Of a stretch of DNA of 61,599 nt, positions 25,691 to 33,886 are shown in pieces. The notes below the pieces were generated by a model. That model was not told where the DNA came from and made no database searches. It saw only the letters and a list, made by a program, of their open reading frames with translations. Both the position numbers and the translations under genes were made by a program. Where the stretch lies: positions 1-61,599 of the forward strand of contig NZ_JAVDDV010000019.1 in the NCBI RefSeq assembly GCF_030848565.1, in the 5' to 3' direction. Origin of the DNA: Natronolimnohabitans sp. A-GB9. GTDB taxonomy: Archaea; Halobacteriota; Halobacteria; Halobacteriales; Natrialbaceae. Each line of letters starts with the position of its first letter. Positions within the stretch are counted from its first letter, which is position 1.

Positions 25691-25794
25691 GATCGTCATC
25701 CGTAGGATGAGCCAGGAGTCGATCGGCAGTCGTAGCGACGGCTGGATGGCCGGGTGGGACACCCCCTCGAGTGCAACACTCACGAGTGAACTGC

Positions 25795-25820
25795 GGGGCT
25801 CGCTCCGGTAGTCGCATCGA
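25795..25820. repeat. 26-bp repeat D, copy 1
   Basis: GGGGCTCGCTCCGGTAGTCG followed by CATCGA occurs again with one change at 44104-44129. Both copies are intergenic and lie within about 200 bp of other palindromic elements. Confidence 0.55.
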
Positions 25821-25942
25821 CCCGCGCTCCCGTCGGGCGATCAGGTGCGCACTGCCGGTCAGTGACTACTATAGACGAACGTCACTGGGCCGGATAGCAC
25901 TATAACGCTCGTTGCGGTACCACGTCGTAGGGAGTGAGATGG

Positions 25943-26794
25943 ATGTATCAGGTTTTAGACCCGATCGACGGATCGGACGAAGCGTTCGACGCCTTGGCGT
26001 ACAGTTTCGGAACGTTCCCCGACGCGGCCCACGTGCCGATTCACGTGATTAATCCGACCAAGAAACGCTACGAAGGGCCGGGTCGGACCGAAGGGTGGTT
26101 GACGAAAGCCAAGCGAGAGGCCGAAGCACTACACGAAACGGCCCGCGAGATGGCTGAGGACCACGGAGTGACGATCGCGGAGACGGTGACCGAACGGGGG
26201 CCGCCAGCCCGAGAGATCGTCGCGTACGCCGATCGAAACGACATCGATCACGTCGTTCTCGGAAGCAGAGGCCGCTCGAGCATCGACACCGTCGTGGTCG
26301 GAAGCGTCGCAGAGACCGTTACTCGGCGGGCTCCGACGCCGGTCACGGTAGTTCGAAACGTCGACGGTGACGAAGACACTCCACCCGAACGCATACTCGT
26401 CGCCATCGATGGGTCCGACCGGTCCTACGATGCGTTGGCGCTCGTCCTGAGCAAGTTCCCGGCCGGGGAGGTCACCGCGATATACGTCAGCGAGACGTCG
26501 TGGCGAACGGGCGACGGCGAGGAGAGCTCCGAGGACGAGACGTCGGAACGCGATGCCGACGCGATTCTAGACGAGGCTCGAGAGCGCGCAGACGAGTACG
26601 GAGCGACGATTCGGACGGACGTAGAACACGGCGATCCGTCGCAAACGATCGCCGAGTACGTCACCGAACGCGAGTTCGATCACCTCGTCGTCGGCCGGTC
26701 GGGCCGTTCGGGGTGGCCACGGATACTGCTCGGCAGCGTGGCCGAATCCCTCGTACACCGAGCCCCAGTTCCCGTCACCGTCGGCAACGGATGA
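25943..26794 (+). CDS. Tandem universal stress protein (two UspA domains)
   Basis: A 283-aa protein with two UspA modules. The first runs from MYQVLDPIDGSDEAFDAL to VLGSRGRSSIDTVVVGSVAE and TPVTVVR. The second runs from RILVAIDGSDRSYDALALVL to VVGRSGRSGWPRILLGSVAE and VPVTVGNG. Both keep the G-x2-G-x9-GS nucleotide-binding loop, so it probably binds ATP or AMP. I used the ATG at 25943 with a GGAG upstream. A GTG at 25934 would add three residues. It stands alone. Confidence 0.88.
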   Translation: MYQVLDPIDGSDEAFDALAYSFGTFPDAAHVPIHVINPTKKRYEGPGRTEGWLTKAKREAEALHETAREMAEDHGVTIAETVTERGPPAREIVAYADRNDIDHVVLGSRGRSSIDTVVVGSVAETVTRRAPTPVTVVRNVDGDEDTPPERILVAIDGSDRSYDALALVLSKFPAGEVTAIYVSETSWRTGDGEESSEDETSERDADAILDEARERADEYGATIRTDVEHGDPSQTIAEYVTEREFDHLVVGRSGRSGWPRILLGSVAESLVHRAPVPVTVGNG

Positions 26795-27137
26795 CGGTGC
26801 CGGATGAAGAATCGCCGCCACGCCGGCAGCTAACGGACCGCTCGATAGACGGTATTCGACCGGTTTCGGTACGAATCACCGCTTTTGGAATTACTCCCCT
26901 GTAGCATGATATCTGGACGGGATAAAGATAGTCAGAGCCCCAAATATATTCTATCAATATATTAGTTTTAATTATATATGTACTAAATATACCCTGGGCA
27001 TACCACCCATACATTGACAAACAATTATTATGCACGCATAGTGGTTGACATTGTCAATGGTGCACGGCCATAGACCGACAGTATGATTACAACCCCGTCG
27101 CTAGCAGCTGCAACGCCAAGCCGAGCCAGAAGCAACC
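26795..27137. other. AT-rich intergenic region with a 9-bp inverted repeat
   Basis: No gene is seen. The stretch near 26940-27000 is strongly AT-rich. CATTGACAA (27012-27020) and TTGTCAATG (27051-27059) are perfect inverse 9-mers 30 nt apart. They lie 78-126 nt upstream of the small zinc-finger gene and could be an operator. Confidence 0.45.
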
Positions 27138-27302
27138 ATGACTTCGAATGATCTCCTCGTCGACAAATGTGCTGTCTGTGAAACGTATTTCGTCGTTCGC
27201 TCGAGTGCCGATCTACAGCGACGACTCAACGCACACGAGCTCGAAGAGCACGGAAAAGTCAAGCCATCGCGAGTCGACCACAGCGCGACCGACTACCAGT
27301 AA
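27138..27302 (+). CDS. Small zinc-finger protein (54 aa)
   Basis: A 54-aa protein from MTSNDLLVDKCAVC. It has a C2H2-like set: Cys-x2-Cys in KCAVCETYF and His-x4-His in NAHELEEHGK. Such one-finger proteins are common in haloarchaea and may bind nucleic acid or protein, but no function is known for this one. The tail is charged (KVKPSRVDHSATDYQ). The start has no strong ribosome-binding site, so it may be leaderless. It is convergent with the asparaginase gene, 20 nt away. Confidence 0.65.
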   Translation: MTSNDLLVDKCAVCETYFVVRSSADLQRRLNAHELEEHGKVKPSRVDHSATDYQ

Positions 27303-27322
27303 CGAAAACGAACCAGTTCTCA

Positions 27323-28312
27323 TCAATCGATCGTCACGACACCGCGCTGTCGTTCGAACGCCGATCGCACGCGCTCGCGGTCGTCGAACGCCGACAGTGC
27401 CAATCCGAGTTTGATCCGTGCCTTCCAGGGTGGAAGGTCGCCCGCCGGAATCGTCCCGTGCTCACGGAGTGTCCGGCTACCGCCGGGACCGCCGTACCGG
27501 GCTGCAACGGCGCCGTCGAAACAGCGCGTCGCGACGACGACCGGAACGCCCGCGTCGACCGCGTCGGCGACGGCGTCGCCGATTTCGGGTGTCGTGTTCC
27601 CGATACCACTCGCCGCCAAGACGAGCCCGTCGACACCGTCGGCGACAGCTCGCTCGAGTTGCCGACCGTCGACGGCCAGTCCACTGGGAATTAGTTCGAC
27701 TCGAGCCGTCGTCTCGGTAACAGGCAGCGACACGGACTCGCTGCGTGGCTCGCGTCGAAGCGCCACTCCGTCGGCCGTGACTTCCGCGACGGGACCGGCG
27801 TCGGGAGACGCGTAGCCGTCCGGACGGCCTGCCCGCGCCTTCGTCACCCACCTGGCCGCGTGGACGAGATCCCCGAAGGCGACGTACGTGCCGTCGGTAA
27901 ATCGCTCGTCGGCCGCGACACGGACCGCCTGCAAGAGATTCTCCGGTCCGTCTGCACTCGGGTGATCGGCCGGTCGCTGCGCACCGGTGAACACGATCGG
28001 CACCGGTGTGTCGACCACGAGGTCGAGGTAGTACGCCGACTCCTCCATCGTGTCAGTGCCGTGGGTAACGACGATTCCATCGACACCGTCGCTGGCCGCC
28101 CGTTCGACGGCTCGTACCAACGACGTGACCTGGCAAACGGAGAGATGAAAACTGAGTTCGTCACAGACAGAGTCGACGTCGACAGTCGCTACCTCCTCGA
28201 GTTCGGGAACGGCAGCGACGAGGTTGGCACCGTCTTTCGACGGCGTCGCTCCGTCCGGACCGTCCGTCGACGCGATCGTTCCACCGGTGCTCAATACGCG
28301 AACGTGGGCCAT
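27323..28312 (-). CDS. L-asparaginase
   Basis: A 329-aa amidohydrolase of the bacterial-type asparaginase family, hydrolysing asparagine to aspartate and ammonia. Active-site motif 1 is VLSTGGTIASTDGP with Thr12, and motif 2 is VVTHGTDTMEESAYYLDL with Thr86 and Asp87. A Lys follows in the WVTKARAGR segment. I start at MAHVRVLSTGG (28312) because the 89 in-frame residues upstream look like intergenic translation. The length fits cytoplasmic type I enzymes, and there is no signal peptide. A TATA-like stretch (TTTTTATATAG on the minus strand) lies about 90-100 nt upstream. Confidence 0.9.
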   Translation of the reverse strand: MAHVRVLSTGGTIASTDGPDGATPSKDGANLVAAVPELEEVATVDVDSVCDELSFHLSVCQVTSLVRAVERAASDGVDGIVVTHGTDTMEESAYYLDLVVDTPVPIVFTGAQRPADHPSADGPENLLQAVRVAADERFTDGTYVAFGDLVHAARWVTKARAGRPDGYASPDAGPVAEVTADGVALRREPRSESVSLPVTETTARVELIPSGLAVDGRQLERAVADGVDGLVLAASGIGNTTPEIGDAVADAVDAGVPVVVATRCFDGAVAARYGGPGGSRTLREHGTIPAGDLPPWKARIKLGLALSAFDDRERVRSAFERQRGVVTID

Positions 28313-28779
28313 GCGCTGGTGTTTCAAGCGGAGCCACTTGGCTTCTCGGCCCGTCGCTCGAACCATACCAATCAAAGAAACTAGACGGTAGTTTCTATAC
28401 ACTATATAAAAATGTTTCAGGTACGAGGGCATCCGAAACCTATCATACAATATATTTATTAGTGTATTTCGACTTCGACGCCGCTTGGCTCTGGAACAGA
28501 AGTCGTACGATCGATAGGAGTATCCGCAATCGGCCGCCACTGACCTAAAACACGGAGTACCGAGTCGGTCTCGAGTCAAGATAGATACGATCGGCCGTCG
28601 AGATACGACACTAATATTACATATTTTCTAGATATATTCGAATCCGGTAGTTCGATCAGATAGCTCCGATACTGCAGTCTATCAACGGACAGAGAGTTTA
28701 CTCTTCTGTCGTTCGAGTGGAACACCGTCGTCGGCCCGGCAAAACAGTTATATCGCAGTATGGTGTGTTAATAGACAGC
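28313..28779. other. AT-rich intergenic region
   Basis: I see no gene. Several AT-rich stretches (near 28390-28410, 28440-28460 and 28615-28640) look like promoter DNA, serving the asparaginase gene leftward and the small membrane-protein gene rightward. Confidence 0.4.
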
Positions 28780-28863
28780 ATGACCCATGTAAGTGGTTCT
28801 GGACTCGAGTCAGCGGTCCGAACAGCAACCTATTCGAGTCACATGGCAGGTGGTCAGCGATGA
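28780..28863 (+). CDS. Short coupled upstream open frame (27 aa)
   Basis: ATG to TGA encodes MTHVSGSGLESAVRTATYSS plus HMAGGQR. The stop overlaps the start of the next small gene as ATGA, a typical sign of translational coupling. A TATA-like AGTTATAT lies about 30 nt upstream, so the transcript could be leaderless. It may be a leader peptide or a tiny real protein. Confidence 0.4.
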   Translation: MTHVSGSGLESAVRTATYSSHMAGGQR

Positions 28864-29051
28864 GATCGACGGCACTCTATGCCGGTACGGCAGTCACGCT
28901 CGCTCTCCTTACGATGATCGTACTCGCAACCCACGGGAGCGGCTCGTACATGTTCGTGCTGTACGGTGGGATTCTGGCCGTGGTCTTCGCAGGCTTCGCC
29001 TACGACGACTATACCGCCGACTCCGGATCGGTGACCGCTCGAGCACGGTAG
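28860..29051 (+). CDS. Small membrane protein (63 aa)
   Basis: A 63-aa protein with two hydrophobic helices: ALYAGTAVTLALLTMIVLAT (about residues 5-24) and YMFVLYGGILAVVFAGFAY (30-48). They are joined by a short HGSGS turn, with a polar acidic-to-basic tail. It looks like a genuine small integral membrane protein. I do not recognise a family with a known role. Translation is probably coupled to the 27-aa frame that overlaps it by 4 nt. A lone repeat end, CTGTCCGGCAGTATGA, follows at about 29108-29123. Confidence 0.6.
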   Translation: MRSTALYAGTAVTLALLTMIVLATHGSGSYMFVLYGGILAVVFAGFAYDDYTADSGSVTARAR

Positions 29052-29298
29052 CGGGACGACCACACGCTACTCGCCACCCACGCACGAGAAAAACGAACTA
29101 CTGACTTCTGTCCGGCAGTATGAAGACAGATATGAAATCATCGTGGATCTGCCAATAGATCGGCCTGATATATCCCAACGGCTAAGCGACGACCTCGACG
29201 ACTTTCGATAGACGAGTATCCGCCTCTCGGGCAGTTCACGATTCGGGCCGTCGTCGGCCCCGTCCCATTTCAAGGGAGAAGAGGTAGACCGGAAGCGT

Positions 29299-30168
29299 AT
29301 GTTCGAAGACTTCGAGGAGAAGCGACTCGACGTTGGTGAGGCAGAGATTTATCTCCGGCACGGTGGTGACGGACCGCCGCTTCTGTTGTTACACGGCTTC
29401 CCCCAGACCCATGCAACGTGGCACAAAATCGCACCCGACCTGGCGAAGGACTACACCGTCGTTGCGCCCGATCTCCGGGGATACGGCGACAGTGTCGGCC
29501 CACCGGATCCCGAAGCGACGGATTACTCCAACCGGAGACTGGCAGCGGATGTGGTGACGGTCATGGAGACACTTGGCTTCTCTCGGTACCGAGTCGCGGG
29601 TCACGACCGAGGGGCTCGAGTCGGGTATCGACTCGCGTTGGACCATCCAACCTGCGTGGAAAAGCTGGCCGTTCTCGACATCGTTCCAACACTCGAGACG
29701 GTCGAACTGATGGACTACCAGTACGCCCACGAGATGTACCACTGGCTGTTCCTGGCACAGCCACACCCACTACCGGAGACGTTGCTGAACAACGAGCCGA
29801 CGTTTTACGTCGATCAGCTGATCGAGAGCTGGGCGGCAGACCCGAACCGGCTCGCCCCGGAGGCGATTGCTGAATACCACCGCTGCTTCGAGAACGAACG
29901 GGTCGTTCGGGCGAGTTGCGAGGATTATCGGGCCGGATTGAGCGTCGACCTCGATCACGACCGCGCCTCACGTGCGGCGGGCGATCAAATCGAGTGTCCG
30001 GTACTGGCTCTCTGGGGCAGTGCTTCGGGGACCGTCGATTTCGATCCACTCGAGATCTGGACGCAGTGGGCTACGTCTATCGACGGTCGGGGGCTGTCGT
30101 GTGGTCACTTCCTGATGGAGGAAGCCCCCGAGACGACGCTCGCTGAACTCGAGTCGTTTCTCACGTAA
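29299..30168 (+). CDS. Fluoroacetate-dehalogenase-like alpha/beta hydrolase
   Basis: A 289-aa alpha/beta hydrolase. It has the oxyanion segment LLHGFPQTHATW and a nucleophile elbow VAGHDRGARVGYRLALDHP, where Asp103 replaces the usual Ser. The set Asp103, Arg104, Arg107, Asp127, His148, Trp149, Tyr210 and His270 matches the catalytic and fluoride-binding residues of known fluoroacetate dehalogenases (Asp104, Arg105, Arg108, Asp128, His149, Trp150, Tyr212, His271) with an offset of one or two. The enzyme would cleave haloacetates to glycolate. Epoxide hydrolases also use an Asp nucleophile but lack this His-Trp pair. It stands alone, so the natural substrate is open. Confidence 0.8.
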   Translation: MFEDFEEKRLDVGEAEIYLRHGGDGPPLLLLHGFPQTHATWHKIAPDLAKDYTVVAPDLRGYGDSVGPPDPEATDYSNRRLAADVVTVMETLGFSRYRVAGHDRGARVGYRLALDHPTCVEKLAVLDIVPTLETVELMDYQYAHEMYHWLFLAQPHPLPETLLNNEPTFYVDQLIESWAADPNRLAPEAIAEYHRCFENERVVRASCEDYRAGLSVDLDHDRASRAAGDQIECPVLALWGSASGTVDFDPLEIWTQWATSIDGRGLSCGHFLMEEAPETTLAELESFLT

Positions 30169-30319
30169 GCGGGCGAGACTCGAGTTCGACGACGGGAGCT
30201 GTGTCCGATCGTCGAACTCGAAGTGTCGTCTACGGCCTCGATCAGTGACTCGAACACCCAGGTCAGACGGCAAACGTTTCCCTCCGACCGTTATGTGTAC
30301 CTATGACATATGAGAGAGT

Positions 30320-30907
30320 ATGTCTCGAATCGATCCGATCGAACCGGGTGACGCAGACGACGAAGACGTCGACAGGATCCTCCGCGAGAGCGAAAACGGC
30401 TGGTACAAGGATTCGGCGTACTTCGGGGCGGTGGCACATCAACCCCGGATTCTGAAACGGCTGGTCGAAACGTTCCGGCTCTTCCCGCGCAGCGACTCGA
30501 TCGATGGAGAGACACTCGAGTTGATGCGACTGCGAGTCGCCGCGGTTCACGGCTGTGCGTACTGTGGAACCGTTCGCACCTGGGAAGTAAAAGACGACGT
30601 CGAACCCAAAGAGGAGGCGATATTCGGCGACGAGATCGACTCGAGTGTGCTCACTCGGCGCGAGGAACTCGCCGTCCGTGTCGCCGACTACATGTCCCGT
30701 GATCCACAGGACATCCCCGACGCGTTCTTCGAAGAACTGAGCGAGGAGTACACCGACGAGGCGATCATCGAACTCCTGTTGTTTGCCGGCCTCGAGGTCG
30801 GACTCGACAGGTTCTGTATCGCGCTTCGGCTCGACACGACCGAGGAGAGTCCGTATCCGACCGGCCTCGAGTATCCACTCGATCGCGAGTCGTCGCGAAA
30901 CACCTGA
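30320..30907 (+). CDS. Carboxymuconolactone decarboxylase / AhpD-like family protein
   Basis: A 195-aa all-helical protein. The CxxC motif is VHGCAYCGTVRTW near residues 74-86, followed by a helix pair LTRREELAVRVADYM and EAIIELLLFAGLEVGLDRF. The family includes the AhpD peroxidase partner and carboxymuconolactone decarboxylase. With an intact CxxC, a thiol redox role is plausible. It lies 151 nt after the dehalogenase-like gene on the same strand and may be co-expressed with it, though no direct coupling is seen. Confidence 0.8.
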   Translation: MSRIDPIEPGDADDEDVDRILRESENGWYKDSAYFGAVAHQPRILKRLVETFRLFPRSDSIDGETLELMRLRVAAVHGCAYCGTVRTWEVKDDVEPKEEAIFGDEIDSSVLTRREELAVRVADYMSRDPQDIPDAFFEELSEEYTDEAIIELLLFAGLEVGLDRFCIALRLDTTEESPYPTGLEYPLDRESSRNT

Positions 30908-31000
30908 TCGCCAGCGTCCCGCTTGGTTGCGACGGCTGGATAGCCTAGACTGGTGTCACGTCCAACGGTTATATGCCGGGACGTGGTTGGCCCGCCTACG

Positions 31001-31270
31001 ATGGCAGAAAACGAGCGGGAAACGACCGCTGATCGGGAATCGCTCCCACCGACGGCGATCACCGAGCGATTCGAGAGCCTCGAGGTCGGCGACGAGATCA
31101 CGTTCAACAACCGGGACAGGCCACACGAAGTCGTCGAGACGGACACGTACTCGGTTACAGTCACCGATCCGGACGGCAATCGTATCACATTGTCACAAAA
31201 CCTCCAGACAGGCGGCTGGAACGTCCACGAGGAAATCTGGTGGGTCAGTTCCGAACGAACCGACGAGTGA
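31001..31270 (+). CDS. Conserved-looking hypothetical protein (89 aa)
   Basis: An 89-aa acidic protein from MAENERETTADRESLPPT. Its middle (FESLEVGDEITFNNRDRPHE, then VVETDTYSVTVTDPDGNRIT) looks like a small beta-barrel fold with a Trp-rich end (GGWNVHEEIWWVS). The composition is typical of haloarchaeal cytoplasmic proteins. I do not recognise its function. An in-frame codon 16 residues upstream (30953) is less likely. Confidence 0.6.
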   Translation: MAENERETTADRESLPPTAITERFESLEVGDEITFNNRDRPHEVVETDTYSVTVTDPDGNRITLSQNLQTGGWNVHEEIWWVSSERTDE

Positions 31271-31339
31271 CGTCGACCCCGGATTAGTTCCGCGTATCCA
31301 TTATCGAACTAATTACGTTGTTCCGTAGTTCAAAACAGG

Positions 31340-31348
31340 TATAAATAT
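31340..31348 (+). promoter_or_regulatory. TATA box of the formamidase gene
   Basis: TATAAATAT lies 27-35 nt before the ATG at 31375. With archaeal spacing, transcription would start almost at the ATG, predicting a leaderless mRNA. Confidence 0.55.
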
Positions 31349-31374
31349 TGCCACGTTGCAAGTTACCACGAATC

Positions 31375-32634
31375 ATGCCTGAAACGATATTCGAGGTCGA
31401 CGTGGATTCCGACATCGACGAACAGCCGGATCCGATCGTCAACCGATGGCATCCGGACGTCCCGCCAGCGGCGACGATCGAACCCGGTGAGAAAGTCCGG
31501 ATCGAGTGTCTCGACTGGACTGGAAACCAGGTGAACAACGACGACAGCGCAAACGACATTCGGGACATGCGACTGGATCCCAACCACCATCTGAGCGGTC
31601 CCTTCGAGGTCGAAGGCGCCGAACCCGGCGATATGCTCGTGATCGACATCCTCGATCTCGGGCCGTTCCCGGACAATGAGTGGGGCTTTACCGGTATTTT
31701 CGAGTTGGACAACGGCGGCGGATTCCTGACCGACCACTTTCCAGAGGCTCGAAAGGCCATCTGGGACGTCGACGGCGTGATGACACACTCCCGTCATATC
31801 GACGACGTCAGGTTCCCGGGCTGTGTCCACCCGGGGATCATCGGCACCGCACCGTCACACGAACTGCTCGAGGAGTGGAACGAACGAGAGCAGGCACTGA
31901 TCGAGCGAGGGCCCGAGGCCGAAGCCGCCGTCAATCACGAGACGAGAGACGAGGATCCACCACTCGCTCTCCCGCCGGAGCCGAACGAGGTGTTACTCGG
32001 GGAGATGGACGAAGACGACGTCGAGGAGGCCGCCGAGGAAGCAGCGCGAACGATCCCGCCTCGAGAGAACGCCGGAAACTGCGACATCAAGAACCTGGGT
32101 CGTGGTTCGCGGGTCTATCTCCCGGTTTTCGTCGAGGGTGCGAACTTCATCACCGGCGACCTGCATTTCTCCCAGGGCGACGGCGAGATCACGTTCTGTG
32201 GAGCGATCGAGATCGCCGGATGGGTCGATATGAAAGTCGACGTCATCAAAGACGGGGTAGAGAAGATGGGGACCGATCACGCGATGTTCAAACCGGGCTA
32301 CCAGGATCCCGACTTCTCGAACTACGTCGTCTTCGAGGGGTACTCCGTCGACGAAGACGGGACCCAACATTACAAGAACGCCAACGTCGGGATGCGCCGC
32401 GCGTGTCTCGACGCCATCGACTATCTGACGAACTTCGGGTACACCGAAGAACAGGCGTACATCCTCCTCAGTACGATCCCGGTCGAAAGCCGGATCGCCG
32501 GTATCGTCGACCTACCGAACACCTGTGTGACGGTGTCGGTCCCCAACGAAGCCTTCGACATCGATATCGATCCGGACACGCTCACCGGTGAGTACGACTC
32601 GAGCGACAAAGGCGACGTCGCCAAACCATCGTAA
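31375..32634 (+). CDS. Acetamidase/formamidase family protein
   Basis: A 419-aa protein of the FmdA/AmdA family, which hydrolyses formamide or short amides to the acid and ammonia. Family segments include RWHPDVPPAATIEPGEKVRI near residues 22-41, VEGAEPGDMLVIDILD, GCVHPGIIGTAPSHEL, a GNCDIKNLGRGSRVYLPVFV segment and FSQGDGEITFCGAIE with the family Cys. Unusually for shorter members, it keeps a charged helical insert near residues 165-235. The ATG at 31375 sits at the leaderless position after the TATA box. It stands alone. It adds to the window's amide/nitrogen catabolism set. Confidence 0.88.
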   Translation: MPETIFEVDVDSDIDEQPDPIVNRWHPDVPPAATIEPGEKVRIECLDWTGNQVNNDDSANDIRDMRLDPNHHLSGPFEVEGAEPGDMLVIDILDLGPFPDNEWGFTGIFELDNGGGFLTDHFPEARKAIWDVDGVMTHSRHIDDVRFPGCVHPGIIGTAPSHELLEEWNEREQALIERGPEAEAAVNHETRDEDPPLALPPEPNEVLLGEMDEDDVEEAAEEAARTIPPRENAGNCDIKNLGRGSRVYLPVFVEGANFITGDLHFSQGDGEITFCGAIEIAGWVDMKVDVIKDGVEKMGTDHAMFKPGYQDPDFSNYVVFEGYSVDEDGTQHYKNANVGMRRACLDAIDYLTNFGYTEEQAYILLSTIPVESRIAGIVDLPNTCVTVSVPNEAFDIDIDPDTLTGEYDSSDKGDVAKPS

Positions 32635-32996
32635 ACTCCAAAATACGTTCGGTGGATTAGGCGACGTATACGGATCCCGATGAGATGCAACAGTACAGCG
32701 CAACCGAAATCAGGCCCTTCTGGGACATATTGCGAGACGATAGCCGTCCGTTAGACGGCAGATTGGGATACCGAGAGAAAGCGGACGTATCATTAGAACT
32801 ATCGCTTCGCTGTACCGAATCGATAACGAACGTTTCGAACGCGACCCGTCTCGATTGGCCAGTCGTTTCCAATAGTTGGACTTTCTTTCTTCGATCTCGG
32901 TGCGCTAAACTCGTCCAAATATAGAACAATTCGTGCGGAGAGTCTGTACAGTCTGTAGTCACTATATCCTCCACACTGTGAGCGTAAACTCGCAGT
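32635..32996. other. Intergenic region upstream of the acidic lipoprotein
   Basis: A 79-codon open frame at 32685-32924 has no family-like features, and I do not call it a gene. The sequence is less GC-rich than the neighbouring genes and probably carries the lipoprotein promoter. Confidence 0.35.
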
Positions 32997-33329
32997 ATGA
33001 CAGATCGACTACTTTCCCGACGGAAATTGCTGGGTCTTACGGGCGCGAGTGTAGCGATCGGCCTGGCTGGCTGTGCCGACGAGGACGACGAGATGAACGG
33101 TGACGAAGAGGACGATGGGAACGATGCGGACGACGGGATGAACGGCGACGACGAGGACGATGGGGTCAACGGCGACGAAGACGATGACGACGAGGAGATG
33201 AACGGCGACGACGAGGAGATGAACGGTGCTGAAGGCGATGACGATGGAGACGACGAGGAAGAAGAGTTGGATCTCGACGACCGGGAAGGCGACGAAAGCG
33301 ATGAGATAGACGAAATCGAAATCGGGTAA
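32997..33329 (+). CDS. Extremely acidic Tat lipoprotein (110 aa)
   Basis: The first 26 residues are a Tat lipoprotein signal: SRRKLLGLTGASVAIGLAG with the lipobox LAGC and Cys23 to Cys25. The rest is almost only Asp, Glu, Asn, Gly and Met, with repeats of EMNGDEEDD and DGMNGDDEDDG type. The mature protein is probably disordered, membrane-anchored and exposed on the cell surface. Divalent-cation binding is one possibility (inference). The repeat DNA could contract or expand. The opposite strand has a long Ser-rich open frame that is only a shadow of this repeat. Confidence 0.75.
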   Translation: MTDRLLSRRKLLGLTGASVAIGLAGCADEDDEMNGDEEDDGNDADDGMNGDDEDDGVNGDEDDDDEEMNGDDEEMNGAEGDDDGDDEEEELDLDDREGDESDEIDEIEIG

Positions 33330-33499
33330 TCAGTCACCTTCGGACCGCATTCCGGACGACGTATTCCGGTGAGTAATAGCTGCTATCTGCCCCTCGTCCG
33401 GATTCATTTGAGATATTCGGTACTACGTACAGTCGGGACAGACAGTCATCGCTGGCGATGGATTCCGCCGAACGGCCCTCGAGTCGTGGATATCGATTC

Positions 33500-33608
33500 A
33501 TACTGTTGGACAGAACTATTCGACGATCGGTCGCGCTACTGCGGCCGTCCCAAGGGTGACGGCCGCGATTTCGCGACCGACGTCTCACTGACTGCTGTCC
33601 GACAGTAT
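33500..33608. repeat. Family A palindromic repeat, copy 4 (109 bp), reverse orientation
   Basis: ATACTGTTGGACAGAACT to CTGACTGCTGTCCGACAGTAT-type end, with CGGCCGTCCCAAGGGTGACGG inside. The arm with GACTGCTGTCC is on the right here, so this copy is inverted relative to the one at 242. Confidence 0.85.
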
Positions 33609-33769
33609 CAGGAACGGCCGAACCACCGCGGGGACGACACGGCAGGAGCGACCGACCTTCACGGAGCCAGGTTGGCTTCGGGTTTGAGCGACACGGAGTC
33701 GACGCGAGCGTCTAGGGAGGCGCAAGCGCGGAGGAAATCAGAGTCCATTGCCTCGGCGCTGCGAGCGTA

Positions 33770-33849
33770 ATACTTCCGGACAACACGATGCACACACCGA
33801 TCGTACTCGAGACGCGATCGGGTGTGTATTGACTGTTGTCCGGTAGTAT
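33770..33849. repeat. Family C palindromic repeat (80 bp), best copy
   Basis: ATACTTCCGGACAACACGAT on the left faces TTGTCCGGTAGTAT on the right. The inner palindrome is CACACCGATCGTACTCGAGA facing CGATCGGGTGTG. Same terminal motif as family A but a different core. The rest of 33330-33886 has no supportable gene. Confidence 0.75.
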
Positions 33850-33886
33850 AAACACGGACGCCCCGAGTCACTCGACCCGGGCTAGT

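Noticed and set aside
32657-33337. A long Ser/Pro-rich open frame opposite the acidic lipoprotein
   Set aside because: The Ser repeats are just the complement of the GAC/GAG/GAT repeats. No family feature is seen.
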